Below are positions 23,228 to 33,985 of a DNA stretch of 64,000 nt, piece after piece (positions within the stretch are counted from its first letter, which is position 1; each line of letters opens with the position of its first letter). The stretch comes from Puccinellia tenuiflora. Taxonomy: Eukaryota; Streptophyta; Magnoliopsida; Poales; Poaceae. The DNA is taken from NCBI GenBank assembly GCA_012064385.1, contig QRDG01000864.1:58399-122398 (forward strand), written 5' to 3'. The notes below the pieces were generated by a model. It did no database searches and was not told the origin of the DNA. It saw nothing but the letters and a program-made list of their open reading frames with translations. Made by a program: the position numbers and the translations under genes.

Positions 23228-23505
23228 AACTTATGTAGTCGACCCGTGGCTGCTACTGGCCGGAGGCACCTCCGCCCTCGCCCGGTTGACGCTAACCGAT
23301 TGTGTTATTTTATTTTCTTTACTCGACCCGTGGCTGCTACTGGCCGGAGACATCTCCGCCCTCGCCCGGTTGACTGTACTATTTTATTTTCTTTTACTCA
23401 ACCGTGGCTGTCACTGGTCGGAAGTATCTCCGCCCTCGCCCGGTTGACTGTGCTATTTTACTTTCTTTCGATCAACCTGTGGCAGGCACACCCGTCGCCC
23501 GGTTG
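23228..23505 (+). repeat. Four-unit minisatellite (about 70-90 bp)
   Basis: Units have the form CGACCCGTGGCTGCTACTGG, then CCTCGCCCGGTTGAC, then TTATTTTCTTT. The last unit is shortened. Confidence 0.85.
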
Positions 23506-25430
23506 AGTTTATTCATCCTTGCTGGATTATTATGTGATTATTATTGCTTATTGCAACCTGTGAACTAACGAATTTTATTTCTTTTTGCTCGATCTGTGGT
23601 GGCCATATAGTCACCCGGTCGACACAAACAAACTATATATTGCTTGAACTGTTGTGTAGCTTATGTTTGCTTATGGTCGTAGGTTGAAATGATATTATAC
23701 TTGTTGTGTTGGACTAATCATTTATTGTGTTGGACTAATACTCTGTTGTTGGAATTGTTGTTGAATGAAACTGGACTAAATGAAAACCCCCTCCAAACTT
23801 CGATAGGGCCAGTCCATAGTGTCACTAATCTGAACATCGAAAGCACTACCACTGTCGCCCAAATGGGAGAGCCATAGCCTATGTAACCTATCAAGCCTCC
23901 TTTGATGCTACCCACTTGGCAAGTCTAGTCGGATACTGCATAGCTGTGGTCGGGGCTAGTCTTGTGAAGGTTCCGGAGCTAGGCGTCGCTCATAAGTTGG
24001 GGACGTGCCGGATTCACTTCGTCATAAGATATAGAGTTATGTCAGGTAGCTATACAGAGAGTGTCTTGGTAGAGTGAACGGTTATGTAAGTGTATCTTGC
24101 CTTGGCCAGGTAAGGTGCAATTAGATGGGTGGTAACTGCAACCTCTCGAGAGTGTGTCAACTACCTGCTAGCCTTGTTCCTAGGTTATGGAACAGTTCAG
24201 TGTCGGTCACATTATTGTCCTTTGTCGAGTCCGGAGGTTAAACTTAAGATCGGTGTGAAAGAAAAATGAACAACCTGATTTCACTAAATGAACCAATAAG
24301 ATGATGCAGGGAATGTTACTTCAGTTGTGGATGGCTACCCATGTTGAGGGATGGCGGTGCGGTCGTTGGGGGCCTAGAGTTAGGCCTGAGCCAACATCGT
24401 CCGTGCATGCCCTATGGAAAAGATGAGGCCAGTGGGCCTAGCAGTGGAAAGATGTGGTAAGGCCATTGGGCCTAGTTGTGACAGGTTTGTTATACTACTT
24501 ATTACCAAGGGGTACATTCGTTATTCGTCATAGGTAAGTTCTCTTGTCTGTTCGCCGGTGCACGATCCAACCCCACCTGGCTTGGACTCTGTACTGGTGG
24601 TACTCCCGTTGTTTGCTTATGCCATGTTTTATCGTGATGCCGTATTGTCATCCTTTTGGACTGTTGTGAGTAAGATACTTGCCATGTTTAGACTATTTCT
24701 ATCGCTAGCTACTTGTTGCCTGATTGCTTGACGGTTCATGTCTTGTGGTTGTTTCTTGCGAGTACATCATTGTACTCAAACTGGCTTTTCATGTGGCCAG
24801 ACGTTGAGAGGATTCATCTTCCACCATAGCAAGGAGATGGAGCAAGAGCTTGCTAGGATCAGTAGCCCAGCAAGATGCATGTGGAATGGAGCCACACTAA
24901 GCAGTTGCTTTAGTCGTCTTCCGCTGCCAGTTAAAAACTCTGTCCCGTGCCATACTTGGCCATGATAATTTCTCATGCCTTGATGGCCATGTAAAACCAT
25001 TTGTAGCCCTTTGGGCCTGATTGTGTAATGATATTTCTGCTATGTTGCATTGTCGTAACGTGTGTCCGGATATCCTGGGCTGGCGCACGGGGCGACCGCC
25101 TCTCTGACGACCTATGTCAGAAGGGGGTGCCACACCCCGACGCCGCCGCTCCCCCCGAGCTGGTGCCCCCGACTCTGCCGCTCCCCCCCCCCCCCCGAGC
25201 TGGACCCACGAGTCATCGTTGTCTTGTGATATATTAGTGATGTATTAGGGTAAAATAAAAATATACCCGACCTATGTAACTGGATTATTTGAGATGTATT
25301 GGGTGTTAAAATAAAAATGGACCCCTACCTATGTAACTCTCCAATTTCTATTTTATGCATTGTCCTTAATTTACTAGTGTTTTGCAGTGTGTTTATAGCA
25401 TTACAATAACTTGCAATTCTTAATTTGCAG

Positions 25431-27697
25431 AAACTATGGACCACACGGCAGAGGCGAAAATCAGGAAAATATCCTTGAGGATATGATCCGCGGCGATGTC
25501 ACCAAGCAGTTTCTGAACGACTCCGGTGAGGGAGATGAGCCTCTCAACCGAGGAGACAGCTCTGACGGCTGGGCGAGAGAGAACTCGACGGCTCCGATGA
25601 GGGAGAAGCCGACAGGGAGAAGCCGGCGGCACCGGTGGAACATTAAATATTGCAAACTCCGACGAGATGCATACATATATTAATTAATTAAGCCTCTGCT
25701 GTCTAGATACATATATTAACGCTCTTTCTTCTTTTAGCCCTCCAGATCGAGTAAATCTTCTATAAGGACGAAACGAGGACCAACCAATAAGTTGGATGAC
25801 CATCAAAGGTACAGGATCGAAGAAGTCGCTCAAGACGGCCAACCGATTGCTCCCAAAGATGTTGCACAAAAATTTGTGAAGCAATGCGGAGTTGTTGTTA
25901 GGGACTACATCCCGATCACTCCTCCCAAAAGTACCTCATAAGAATCTTCCCAAGAGACCTTACAACTGTACGGAGGAGGAAAATGAGGCGATCTCAAATG
26001 CCCAAACGAAAGAGTGGTGGACTAACCGGAAGAAGCCGAAAGCGCCAGAGTTCCCCGTCACCCCAGAAGAAAAAGCCGCCATCTTCAAAATGCTGAAGAC
26101 CCTTGAAGAACCCCCGCCAAGGCTGACACCAGACTATGACCGCTCTATTCGTAAGTCGGCTGAGGCAAATAAGAAGCGGTCGAAGAGTAGTAGTGCAAGC
26201 CGGAAATCAGTTCCCCAGCTTGGAGAACAGAAAAACCAATCGTGCCCCCCGCTCAAAGTGTTTTCCAGTACCAAGGTGAGGTCGAGCAGAGGTGCGGTCG
26301 ACATCGATCCTGAGTTTGTTGCAATGTACGGAGAAGCAGCCTCTTCTCAGGGCATGTCTATTCCTCAGTACTTAGACCAATTACAAGAGTTCCAGGAAGT
26401 AGCATACAAATACCGGCACGGGTATCCTCTCGTCAGACCTAAGTTATTTAACGGTCTACCAACAAAAATGCGAGGATTGCATAAGTGGTACATGCGAGCC
26501 TCAAAGGAAGGGGCAAACTGGATCCACGTGGGATATAAAAACAAGCATTACGGGCATGGAGATGGCGTGGTAATGATTGATTTTTGTGAATTATTTCAGT
26601 TATACCAACAAGACACCCTTTACAAAGCTATCCTCAGTGCCTATTGTCTGTAAGTATTATTTCTGTAATTAAGTCTCTAGCTAGCTCACCTCATTCATTG
26701 CATGTATAATCTTACTCATCACTATATTATTTATGCAGAATGAAGATTCTCAATGCAAAAGAGGACAAATCTATGACATTGGGTTCATTGACCCAAATTT
26801 CGTTCATGAAAAAAGTCTCAACGATTTTTGCATCGACACAGAGAATAACTTGGTAAAGGCGTTAAGGTTTTCCGAAACCAAAAGAGAAATACTATTTCCT
26901 TATAACTTTAAGTGAGTGTTACTGTCTTGTACACATTCTATTTCGCTTTCTCGATGTTAAATGTATAATTGATGACTTATGCGTGCGCAGCTTCCACTTT
27001 ATTCTGCTAATCATTAAACCTGACAAAGGAGTCGTACAAGTCATGGACTCGAGACGTAAACCCCTTGAGAAGTGGCTGGACATGTAGGAATGACTCCAGA
27101 GATAATTTTAATCATTATGGCACTATATCGGCAACTTTCCGTTCATTTACAGATAACAAGTAATTAATATATAACTCCTTTATTCATTTTCTTTCTCGGG
27201 CAGGGCTTGGAAATGATTCACCGTCAAGGCTAGGGGTATTTGGGTGCCGGATCTTACATTTGAACCAATAATGTAAGTACTACTAGCTAGATCCGTGCAT
27301 CTCTTTGATTCTAGTTTCAATACCATTACCATGCTTGATTATTATTTTGATTCAACTCTGTTCTCGTAAAGTGCTTTAGGCAGGAAATTGGGAATAATTT
27401 ATGTGGATACTACGTTTGCGAGTTCATTCGCCAAAAGACCCATGAGACAGGCGATAGTACTTAGAACAACTTGAAGTGCGTAAACAATATTAACAATTTT
27501 AGTTTATTGCCATCAATTGTGTTTAGTTTCATTCATATATATTGACCCCTCCTTTAAATTAAATCGAACGGTTGCGGGACGGTCTTCTACCACAGGATCG
27601 CGTACGAGCAATTCAAGAGGAAATTGTAGAATTCTTAGATGTAGAGGTCCTAGATCCGAATGGAGAATACTATCGGAAGGTTGAAGTGAAAGGGTGA
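25431..27697 (+). pseudogene. Ulp1-like cysteine protease gene of CACTA-B
   Basis: Segments of coding sequence are separated by GT/AG introns. 25431-25640 carries an acidic ILEDMIRGDVTKQFLNDSG block. 25738-26650 carries a plant-transposon block (RGPTNKLDDHQRYRIEEVAQ, then RPYNCTEEENEAI). 26740-26912, 26991-27086, 27204-27270, 27372-27470 and 27560-27697 encode a C48 (Ulp1/SENP-like) domain. The catalytic set is visible: His in FHFILLIIK (27 kb exon start), Asp in VMDSRRKP, Gln and Cys in QEIGNNLCGYYVCEFI (Cys codon 27402-27404). The frame is broken by at least one indel in the first exon, one near 25940 and an AAA-TGA where a CGA codon is likely (about 27213). By family such domains cleave SUMO-type conjugates; why CACTA elements carry them is not settled. 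Confidence 0.8.
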
Positions 27698-28097
27698 GTG
27701 TAAAAGAGATGTATATATGCATGAAACTCGTGTGTACATATACCGTTTGTAATATGTTTGACCAAGCACGACGAATGAGATGTGTGTAATATATTCATAA
27801 CGATGATGTGTAATAGTGGTTCCTTCATTGCTGTATATAGTACCATCGAATTGAGTGCAAAACAAAAAGTAAAAAGTGCCTAAATAAATAAATGGAAAAG
27901 TACAAAATCAATCTTCTAATGGAAGGTGCACAAAATTCCACATATTTAACTATAGTGGCATTTTTGTAGTTCTAAACAATATTTAATTTAAGTTTCTTAA
28001 ACATGCATGCATTTGACATAATCAAATAGTTCTTATTTTTCTGAACATTTTGATATTTTATTCATATTTTTCTGAATTACAGAATAAAAAATATTGA
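27698..28097. other. AT-rich spacer after the Ulp1-like gene
   Basis: Nothing recognised. Confidence 0.4.
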
Positions 28098-29387
28098 TAG
28101 GTCACATATAAGGATACCATGTGAAGGTTTTCCATTTTTTTGATTTTGTTTGAATTAGTTATGTCTAACCCTAGCCCGAAACCGAGACCGTAAACCCTAA
28201 CGATAAACCTAAACCTAACCGTAACTTCGATCCAACAAAAACCGTCAAAGATCTATAAAGAAAGTATACATTATGGATCTAAAATTGATTTTTTCAAAAA
28301 ATCATGACCAAACTATGCGGCAGTCGTAGTTCAAATCATACCCACTTCCAGCGAAATCGGCAGGAATTTATCTGAAATGTTTGAAACACCTAAGTATGTT
28401 TTTATATCGAAACCCAGGGTTAAATGCACTTATAAGATGGTCTACTATTTTCTATCTATTTGGATGTTCCTCTTTCGGTGAGCCGTTTTGGTAGCTGCTT
28501 CACAAAAAAAAACTTGTTTTGACACTAAAAAAAAATGAAAAATGGGGTTTTTATTCAACGAAAACCCTAAACCCCTTAGTCAATACTATTCTACAACCAA
28601 GATACACCAGTGTGTCAAATATTGTCTCATTCCGACATTTTTTGCTATGTTAAATGTCATACCCTAGCTTATTTCAGTCGAAAACCATACATCTTTATAT
28701 CTCGTAGCTCATTTCTGTGAAGGTTTTTTAATAAAACCTCCATAACTCATGTTTATAATTTTTTCCAGGTGGTAGGTCACATAAAAGGATGCCATGTGAA
28801 GGTTTTCCATTTTTTTGATTTTGTTTGAATTAGTTATGTCTAACCCTAGCCCGAAACCGAGACCGTAAACCCTAACGATAAACCTAAACCTAACCGTAAC
28901 TTCGATCCAACAAAAACCGTCAAAGATCTATAAAGAAAGTATAAATTATGGATCTAAAATTGATTTTTTCAAAAAATCATGACCAAACTTTGCGGCATTC
29001 GTAGTTCAAATCATACCCACTGCGAAATCGGCAGGAATTTATCTCAAATGTTTGAAACACCTAAATATGTTTTTATATCGAAACCCAGGGTTAAATGCAC
29101 TTATAAGATGGTCTACTATTTTCTATCTATTTGGATGTTCCTCTTTCGGTGAGCCGTTTTGGTAGCTGCTTCACAAAAAAAACTTGTTTTGACACTAAAA
29201 AATGAAAAATAGTTTTTTTATTAAACAAAAACCCTAAACCCCTAAGTCAATACTATTCTACAACCAAGATACACCAGTGTGTCAAATATTGCCTCATTCC
29301 GATATTTTTTGCTATGTTAAATGTCATACCCTATCTCATTTCAGTCGAAAACCATACATCTCTGTATCTCGTAGCTCATTTCTGTGA
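28098..29387 (+). repeat. Direct tandem duplication (period about 675 bp)
   Basis: 28098-28720 and 28773-29387 are the same sequence with minor differences, running from TAGGTCACATA to CTCGTAGCTCATTTCTGTGA. Each copy includes a degenerate CCCTAAA-like stretch. No gene was seen. Confidence 0.9.
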
Positions 29388-29749
29388 GTATTTTCCCAAT
29401 TTTCGAAAACTATCAAGGTTTTTGTGATGCAAAAGATGATATTGATGTCATATTTGGAGTCCTCTCATTTTTCTAATCGATTTAGGTATTTTATTTGTCA
29501 AATTTAGATTTATGAATTTAAAGATATGAATTATTCCATATTAAATGTAAAAAGTAAAAAAATAAAGTAAAATTCATTTTATTGTTATTTATTCGAAATA
29601 TACTATTACATAATCATTCTTACTTTACTCAAACAAATTCTTAAAACTTAAACAATGAAAAGTTTAAAATCATAACCGTGGGGTTAATATGATTGATAGG
29701 GTACTAATATCAGTAAGTTCTAATTTCTCATTTGGAAGCCAGTTTGGAA
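29388..29749. other. AT-rich spacer
   Basis: No feature seen before the 5S-like module. Confidence 0.4.
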
Positions 29750-29828
29750 GGAACTCAAAAGTTAAGCGTGCTCGGGCTGGAGCAATCTGAGGATGGGAGA
29801 CCGAACGATGGGTGACCGAACGGGAAGC
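29750..29828 (+). promoter_or_regulatory. 5S-rRNA-derived module (pol III internal promoter-like)
   Basis: The sequence closely follows the 3' two thirds of plant 5S rRNA: GGAACTC, then AAGTTAAGCGTGCTCGGGC (A-box), then GGATGGG-GACC (C-box) and CGGGAAG. The C-box part is duplicated: GATGGGAGACCGAAC is followed directly by GATGGGTGACCGAAC. The 5' third and the 3' end of 5S are missing, so it is not a 5S gene. A run of six T (29939-29944) about 110 bp downstream could terminate a pol III transcript. It lies between the CACTA-B interior and a nested CACTA terminus. Confidence 0.7.
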
Positions 29829-29977
29829 TTGACTAAGGTAAGTACTTTGACCTGAGATTAAGTGTGTGGGTAATTGGAAAATTCTAAATCTAAAAAAGGT
29901 TGGAAAATTCGAAATTGGAAAAAAGCTGAAAAAAATTATTTTTTAAATTTATTTTTTGAAAAAAATAATGTTGGAAA

Positions 29978-30158
29978 ACAAAATGCCGACGGCATCTACG
30001 CCGACGACAAAGCCGTCGGCATAGCCTACGCCGACGGCCTTTCTCTACGCCGACGGCAAACGGACCTATGCCTACGGGGCGGTACGCCGACGGCCGCCGT
30101 CGGCACAAGCTATGCCGACGGCAAAAGGCCGTCGGCGTAGCCGTCTTTTCCTGTAGTG
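29978..30158. mobile_element. Right terminus of a nested CACTA (GCCGACGGC family)
   Basis: Dense GCCGACGGC/GCCGTCGGC palindromic motifs end in TTTTCCTGTAGTG (minus strand CACTACAGGAAAA). The next bases GCT (30159-30161) are the putative target duplication. No matching left terminus is found upstream, so the element is truncated or its left end is unrecognisable. Confidence 0.75.
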
Positions 30159-30229
30159 GCTACTCCCAGTTCGGAAACCAGGACTAATGGCTCAAACGAA
30201 CCGGGACTAAATGGGGTTTTCTACTGGTG
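30159..30229. repeat. Right subterminal region of CACTA-B
   Basis: AACCGGGACTAAA and CAGGACTAATGG motifs, ending TTTTCTACTGGTG at 30229. Confidence 0.75.
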
Positions 30230-30397
30230 ACTACATTAGATTTTTGTAAAGTATACTTCATTATGACTTATGAGGGGTATAAACGGAAGCCTGTACACCG
30301 ACGTCGAGAGCTGCAGGCCGATATACTTCGCCGCCAGCCATTCCTGGTTCCTGACGGGGCCAGACTGGTCCGCACAGCGCTAGCGGAGGACGTAAAA
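30230..30397. other. Flanking sequence between CACTA-B and CACTA-C
   Basis: An open plus-strand frame with a basic stretch (KPVHRRRELQADILRRQPFL) runs to the CACTA-C border. It is not recognised; it may be a fragment of a gene or of an older element. Confidence 0.3.
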
Positions 30398-30930
30398 CAC
30401 TACCGGAAAATCTGTCTTTCCCGTGTAAACCCTTCTTTGCCGTGCGCTTCCAGATTAACGGAACACGGCAAAGAATTATTTGCCGTGGGGGCCCGGAAAC
30501 GATCACGGCAAAAAAAACCACACGGCAGATCAGACGCAGAGCGCACGGCAAAGAAACCCGCATGACAAAATAAACAAAAAGCGCACGGCAAACGTAAACC
30601 ACTCGGCAAAGAACCCTTTGCCGTGCGTCGTGCTAGCCTGCACGGCAAACCTGTTGACCAGGATTTGCCGCAATTTCCAAATATTTCGCGGGAAAAAAAT
30701 TCCCGTCGCGCGGCTAATTCCCGCGCTCTAAAACAATTCGCGGGAAACACTATGCCGTGCGGGTGAACGCAGCGCACGGCACATCTCCTCTTTGCCGTGC
30801 GCCATGGTAAACGGCGCACGACACATCTCCTCTTTGCCGTGAGCCCTTAGTAGACCATCACGGCAAACCTTCTTTGCCGTGTGTCCTAGGATGAAACGCA
30901 CGGCAAACCATGTGTTTGCACCCCCCTCTT
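30398..30930. repeat. Left terminus and subterminal repeats of CACTA-C
   Basis: Many CTTTGCCGTG and CACGGCAAAG motifs in both orientations after the CACTACCGGAAAA terminus. By family these are transposase binding sites. Confidence 0.9.
30684..30747. promoter_or_regulatory. E2F-like site cluster, CACTA-C
   Basis: TTTCGCGGGAAA (30684-30695), ATTCCCGCGC (about 30717) and TTCGCGGGAAA (about 30737) match the E2F consensus TTTSSCGS on one or both strands. Equivalent sites occur in CACTA-D. Binding is inferred from sequence only. Confidence 0.45.
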
Positions 30931-31039
30931 ATTTCTTCTGTTTTCATAGGCTTCCTTTGTTTACTTTTTGTTAAGGCTTCTAATACACTCAATTATTTAA
31001 ATTAATTATTTTCTCGATAATATATATAAACCCTCCGGT

Positions 31040-32725
31040 AGTGTGGGCCGCATGCGTCAAAACCCCTAACAAGTGGATGTAACGGGCGAAAAGTCCCGGT
31101 TCGGTGTAACCGGCCGGTGGCAATTTTGTGAGAATCTATGATAATAGGTTATTTTCCATCGCATGCGTCAAAACCCCTAACAAGTGGACGTAACGGGCGA
31201 AAAGTCCCAGTTCGGTGTAACCGGCCGGTGGCAATTTTGTGAGAATCTATGATAATAGGTTGTTTTCCATGTTCCTATGTCATAACAACTCACAACCAAG
31301 GGAAAAAGTCCATGTGCCTACCCTCTTTCGACGCCGGTCAAGGTGGTAGACGAAAACATTATGGTTTTTCCCTGCGGATCTAGGGTTTCGTCTACCACGG
31401 ACCCCCGGAGCGTCGGAAACCCACCAAAACCTAGGTTTTGCCCTACCATGCATGTGTGTACAAGTGTGTTGGGTGTTTTGGGAGTGAAAGATTTTACTCC
31501 GAGGTATGACCGTCTTCACCGACTGCACTCTCTCTGTACTAAGTTTCTTGACTTATAGCTGAACACTCCCGTTTCGGTGGAAACGGTGGCAATCTTGTTA
31601 GAATCCATGATAATAGATGGTTTTCCATGTTCCTATGTCCGGCATTCCATGCGGTCCGTCGCATGATTCCATGTGGTCCGTCGCATGATTCCATGCCCGG
31701 CACCCGAAACGGGGGTTTTCACCTCTAAGTGTCGGAACTTACTACGGAGTAAGCGGGGTTGGTGAAGCGGGTCGCACCTCAGAGTTGTATCTTGGTTCCC
31801 GCAACCTACCAACACACTCTTATACATATATTAGGGACCAATGCAAGCTTTGGTGGGATTCCGACGCTCCGGACCCCCGCTACGGCGAAACCCTACACCC
31901 GCTGGAAAAAAGTCCAACCTGTCGATCTACCCCTTTGACCGGCACCGAGAGGGGGTAGACGCATGAACTTTTTTGCTTGGTTGTGTTAGTTTGGTACATA
32001 GAACCAAGGGGAACCAACATTCCATGTGGTCCGTCGCATGATTCCATGCCCGGCACCCGAAACGGGGGTTTTCACCTCTAAGTGTCGGAACTTACTACGG
32101 AGTAAGCGGGGTTGGTGAAGCGGGTCGCACCTCGGAGCTGTATCTTGGTTCCCGCAACCTACCAACACACCCTTATACATATATTAGGGACCAATGCAAG
32201 CTTTGGTGGGATTCCGACGCTCCGGACCCCCGCTACGGCGAAACCCTACACCCGCTGGAAAAAAGTCCAACCTGTCGATCTACCCCTTTGACCGGCGCCG
32301 AGAGGGGGTAGACGCATGAACTTTTTTGCTTGGTTGTGTTAGTTTGGTACATAGAACCAAGGGTAACCAACATTCCATGTGGTCCGTCGCATGATTCCAT
32401 GCCCCGCACCCGAAATGGGGGGTTTCACCTCTAAGTGTCAGAACTTACTACGGAGTAAGCAGGGTTGGTGAAGCGGGTCGCACCTCGGAGCTGTATCTTG
32501 GTTCCCGCAACCTACCAACACACTCTTATACATATATTAGGGACCAATGCAAGCTTTGGTGGGATTCCGACGCTCCGGACCCCCGCTACGGCGAAACCCT
32601 ACACCCGCTGGAAAAAAAGTCCAACCTGTCGATCTACCCCTTTGACCGGCGCCGAGAGGGGGTAGACGCATGACCCCCGCTACGGCGAACCATGGAGAAC
32701 CAACATTCCATATGGTCCGTCGCAT
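31040..32725 (+). repeat. Satellite-like array of CACTA-C (353-bp unit)
   Basis: Two 111-bp units (from about 31051 and 31162) are followed by roughly three units of 353 bp, with the phase mark CATTCCATG at 31643, 32018, 32371 and 32704. The first interval carries a 22-bp internal duplication and the last unit is shortened. Short frames in it are not conserved as coding, since 352/353 changes phase. Confidence 0.9.
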
Positions 32726-32819
32726 GATTCCCTGCCTGGCACCCGAAACTAATAGTAATAAACAGTCCACAAAAATAGTAAAGAAGAAAAAAATTAAAAG
32801 AAAAAACAAATAAAAAAAC

Positions 32820-32990
32820 CTTTGTCGTGCGCTTTCGCGTCTATAGTCACGGCAAAGTACAGGCACACGGCAAAGTTGGGCTTTGCCGTGTGTCTTCGAA
32901 TTGGTGCTCGGCAAAGTTGGGGTTTGCCGTGCTCCTTCTGGTCGGGCGCACGGCAAAGAGGGAAGACGGCAAAGACCTTATCCCCTTAGT
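32820..32990. repeat. Internal TTTGCCGTG cluster of CACTA-C, upstream of TNP2 leader
   Basis: At least six copies of the terminal repeat motif lie far from either end, directly before the TNP2 leader exon. The same arrangement is in CACTA-D (48612-48770). Confidence 0.85.
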
Positions 32991-32999
32991 CACACACCG

Positions 33000-33812
33000 G
33001 TCACACACACACCGACACACGACTCACGCACGCACCCGCCATCGCCGCCGCCCCCGCAGCGCCGCTGCACACGCACCGCCGGCCCGCCTCCCCCTACTCC
33101 ATCGCCCGCCGCCGCAGCTCCGCCTTCCCCTGTCCATCGCCTGCCTCCCCAAGTCCATCTCCCACCGCCGCAGCGCCGCCTCCCCACTGCGCCCGCCTCC
33201 CCCCACTCCATCGCCCGCCGCCGCAGCGCCGCCTCCCCCCAGCGCCCGTCTCCCCCAACTGCGCGGCCCGCCGCATCGCCCGCCGCCGCAGCGCCGCCTC
33301 CCCGCAGCGCCCACCTCCCCCCACTCCATCGCCCGCCGCCGCAGCGCCGCCTCCCCCAGCGCCCACCTCCCCCAACTCTGTGGCCCGCCACATCGACCTC
33401 CCCGCTGCGCCCGCCTCCCCCTACTCCATCGCCCCCCTGCCGGAGGCTCCCCTGCATCGATGCCCCCTGCCTCAAGCTCCCCTGCCGCGAGCCCCCTGTC
33501 GGAGCTGCCCCTGCCGCGAGCTCCCTGCCGGAGCCCCCCTGCCTCGAGCTCCCCTACCGCGAGCCCCTCCGGTCACTCCTCGACGCCCGCATTCGGCTCC
33601 GGTTTGTAAGGTGAAAAACAACTACACCTATCTCTCTAATTCGATCACAATTGCATCGATATCCGGTTTAATAGTTTTGCAATGTGTACTAATGAACATT
33701 ATTTTCCTTTTATCGTACAGGAGTATGGTTGGAGGGTGAGAGCGGGGCTGTCGACGGAGGGCGGTTTGCGGAGGCGGCGAGCATCTTCTTCGCCGTTGAT
33801 CACGCTTCGAGT
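33000..33812 (+). other. Pro/Ala/Ser-rich leader exons of CACTA-C TNP2 transcript
   Basis: 33000-33610 is built of imperfect repeats of CCGCCGCAGCGCCGCCTCCCC and is open in several frames because of composition. GT near 33608 and an acceptor at about 33719 suggest a small intron, then 33720-33812 ends at a GTAAGAATTC donor. It may be an untranslated leader. Confidence 0.4.
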
Positions 33813-33905
33813 GTAAGAATTCGTCGGCTCTCTTGAATGTACCTAGGGTTTTATTTTGGTCTAGATCACCGAGTCTGTCGCGTCACCTAGGCGTCTATAC
33901 CCGTC

Positions 33906-33973
33906 CGTAAGCGTTACGCGGAAAAATATGCACATAGATTTAGAGTTGCATATTTTCAGCCGTAACGCTTACG
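33906..33973 (+). other. Foldback 1 of CACTA-C (27-nt arms)
   Basis: CGTAAGCGTTACG pairs with its complement at 33961-33973, and AAAATATGCA pairs with 33947-33956, separated by a 4-nt internal loop and a 14-nt hairpin loop. The same foldback is at 49964-50032 in CACTA-D. It lies inside the predicted intron before the TNP2 ATG. Confidence 0.7.
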
Positions 33974-33985
33974 ACATTTACGGGG

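Larger units (their letters stand above)
20293..25134 (+). mobile_element. 4.84-kb solo LTR (long-LTR or LARD-type retroelement)
   Basis: It starts TGTCACATCCCG and ends GGGGGTGCCACA, with perfect 5-bp duplications CCCCG on each side (20288-20292 and 25135-25139). No second copy of either end is found inside, so it is one LTR rather than a full element. Its length is in the range known for large-LTR derivatives in Triticeae; family identity was not established. It holds a GC-rich open frame (21383-22267) and three sets of tandem repeats at 22755-23505. The strand is arbitrary. Confidence 0.75.
11258..30229 (+). mobile_element. CACTA-B transposon (AGTCCCGGTT family), right part, heavily nested
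   Basis: The left end lies outside the window, because CACTA-A is inserted in its TNP2 gene. The right terminus is at 30212-30229 (minus strand CACCAGTAGAAAACCCCA), next to AACCGGGACT repeats. In order the element carries the TNP2 pseudogene, a 19-bp tandem array, an internal cluster of AGTCCCGGTT motifs, a GC-rich leader exon and a Ulp1-like second gene. It is broken by a solo LTR, a Helitron, a second solo LTR and another CACTA terminus. That all segments belong to one element is inferred from order and repeat type. Confidence 0.65.

Noticed and set aside
25183..25196. C14 run
   Set aside because: A simple homopolymer in a C-rich leader; its length is probably unreliable.
28160..28215. Telomere-like CCCTAAA phrases, considered as interstitial telomere
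   Set aside because: The units are irregular and too few; they are part of a 675-bp duplicated segment.
29750..29828. Functional 5S rRNA gene
   Set aside because: The 5' third and the 3' end are missing and the C-box is duplicated; kept only as a 5S-derived module.
33000..33610. Long Pro/Ala/Arg frames on both strands, also at 48775-49330, 19290-19790 and 60740-61110, considered as genes
   Set aside because: All frames are open because of low-complexity C/G-rich composition; at most they are leader exons.
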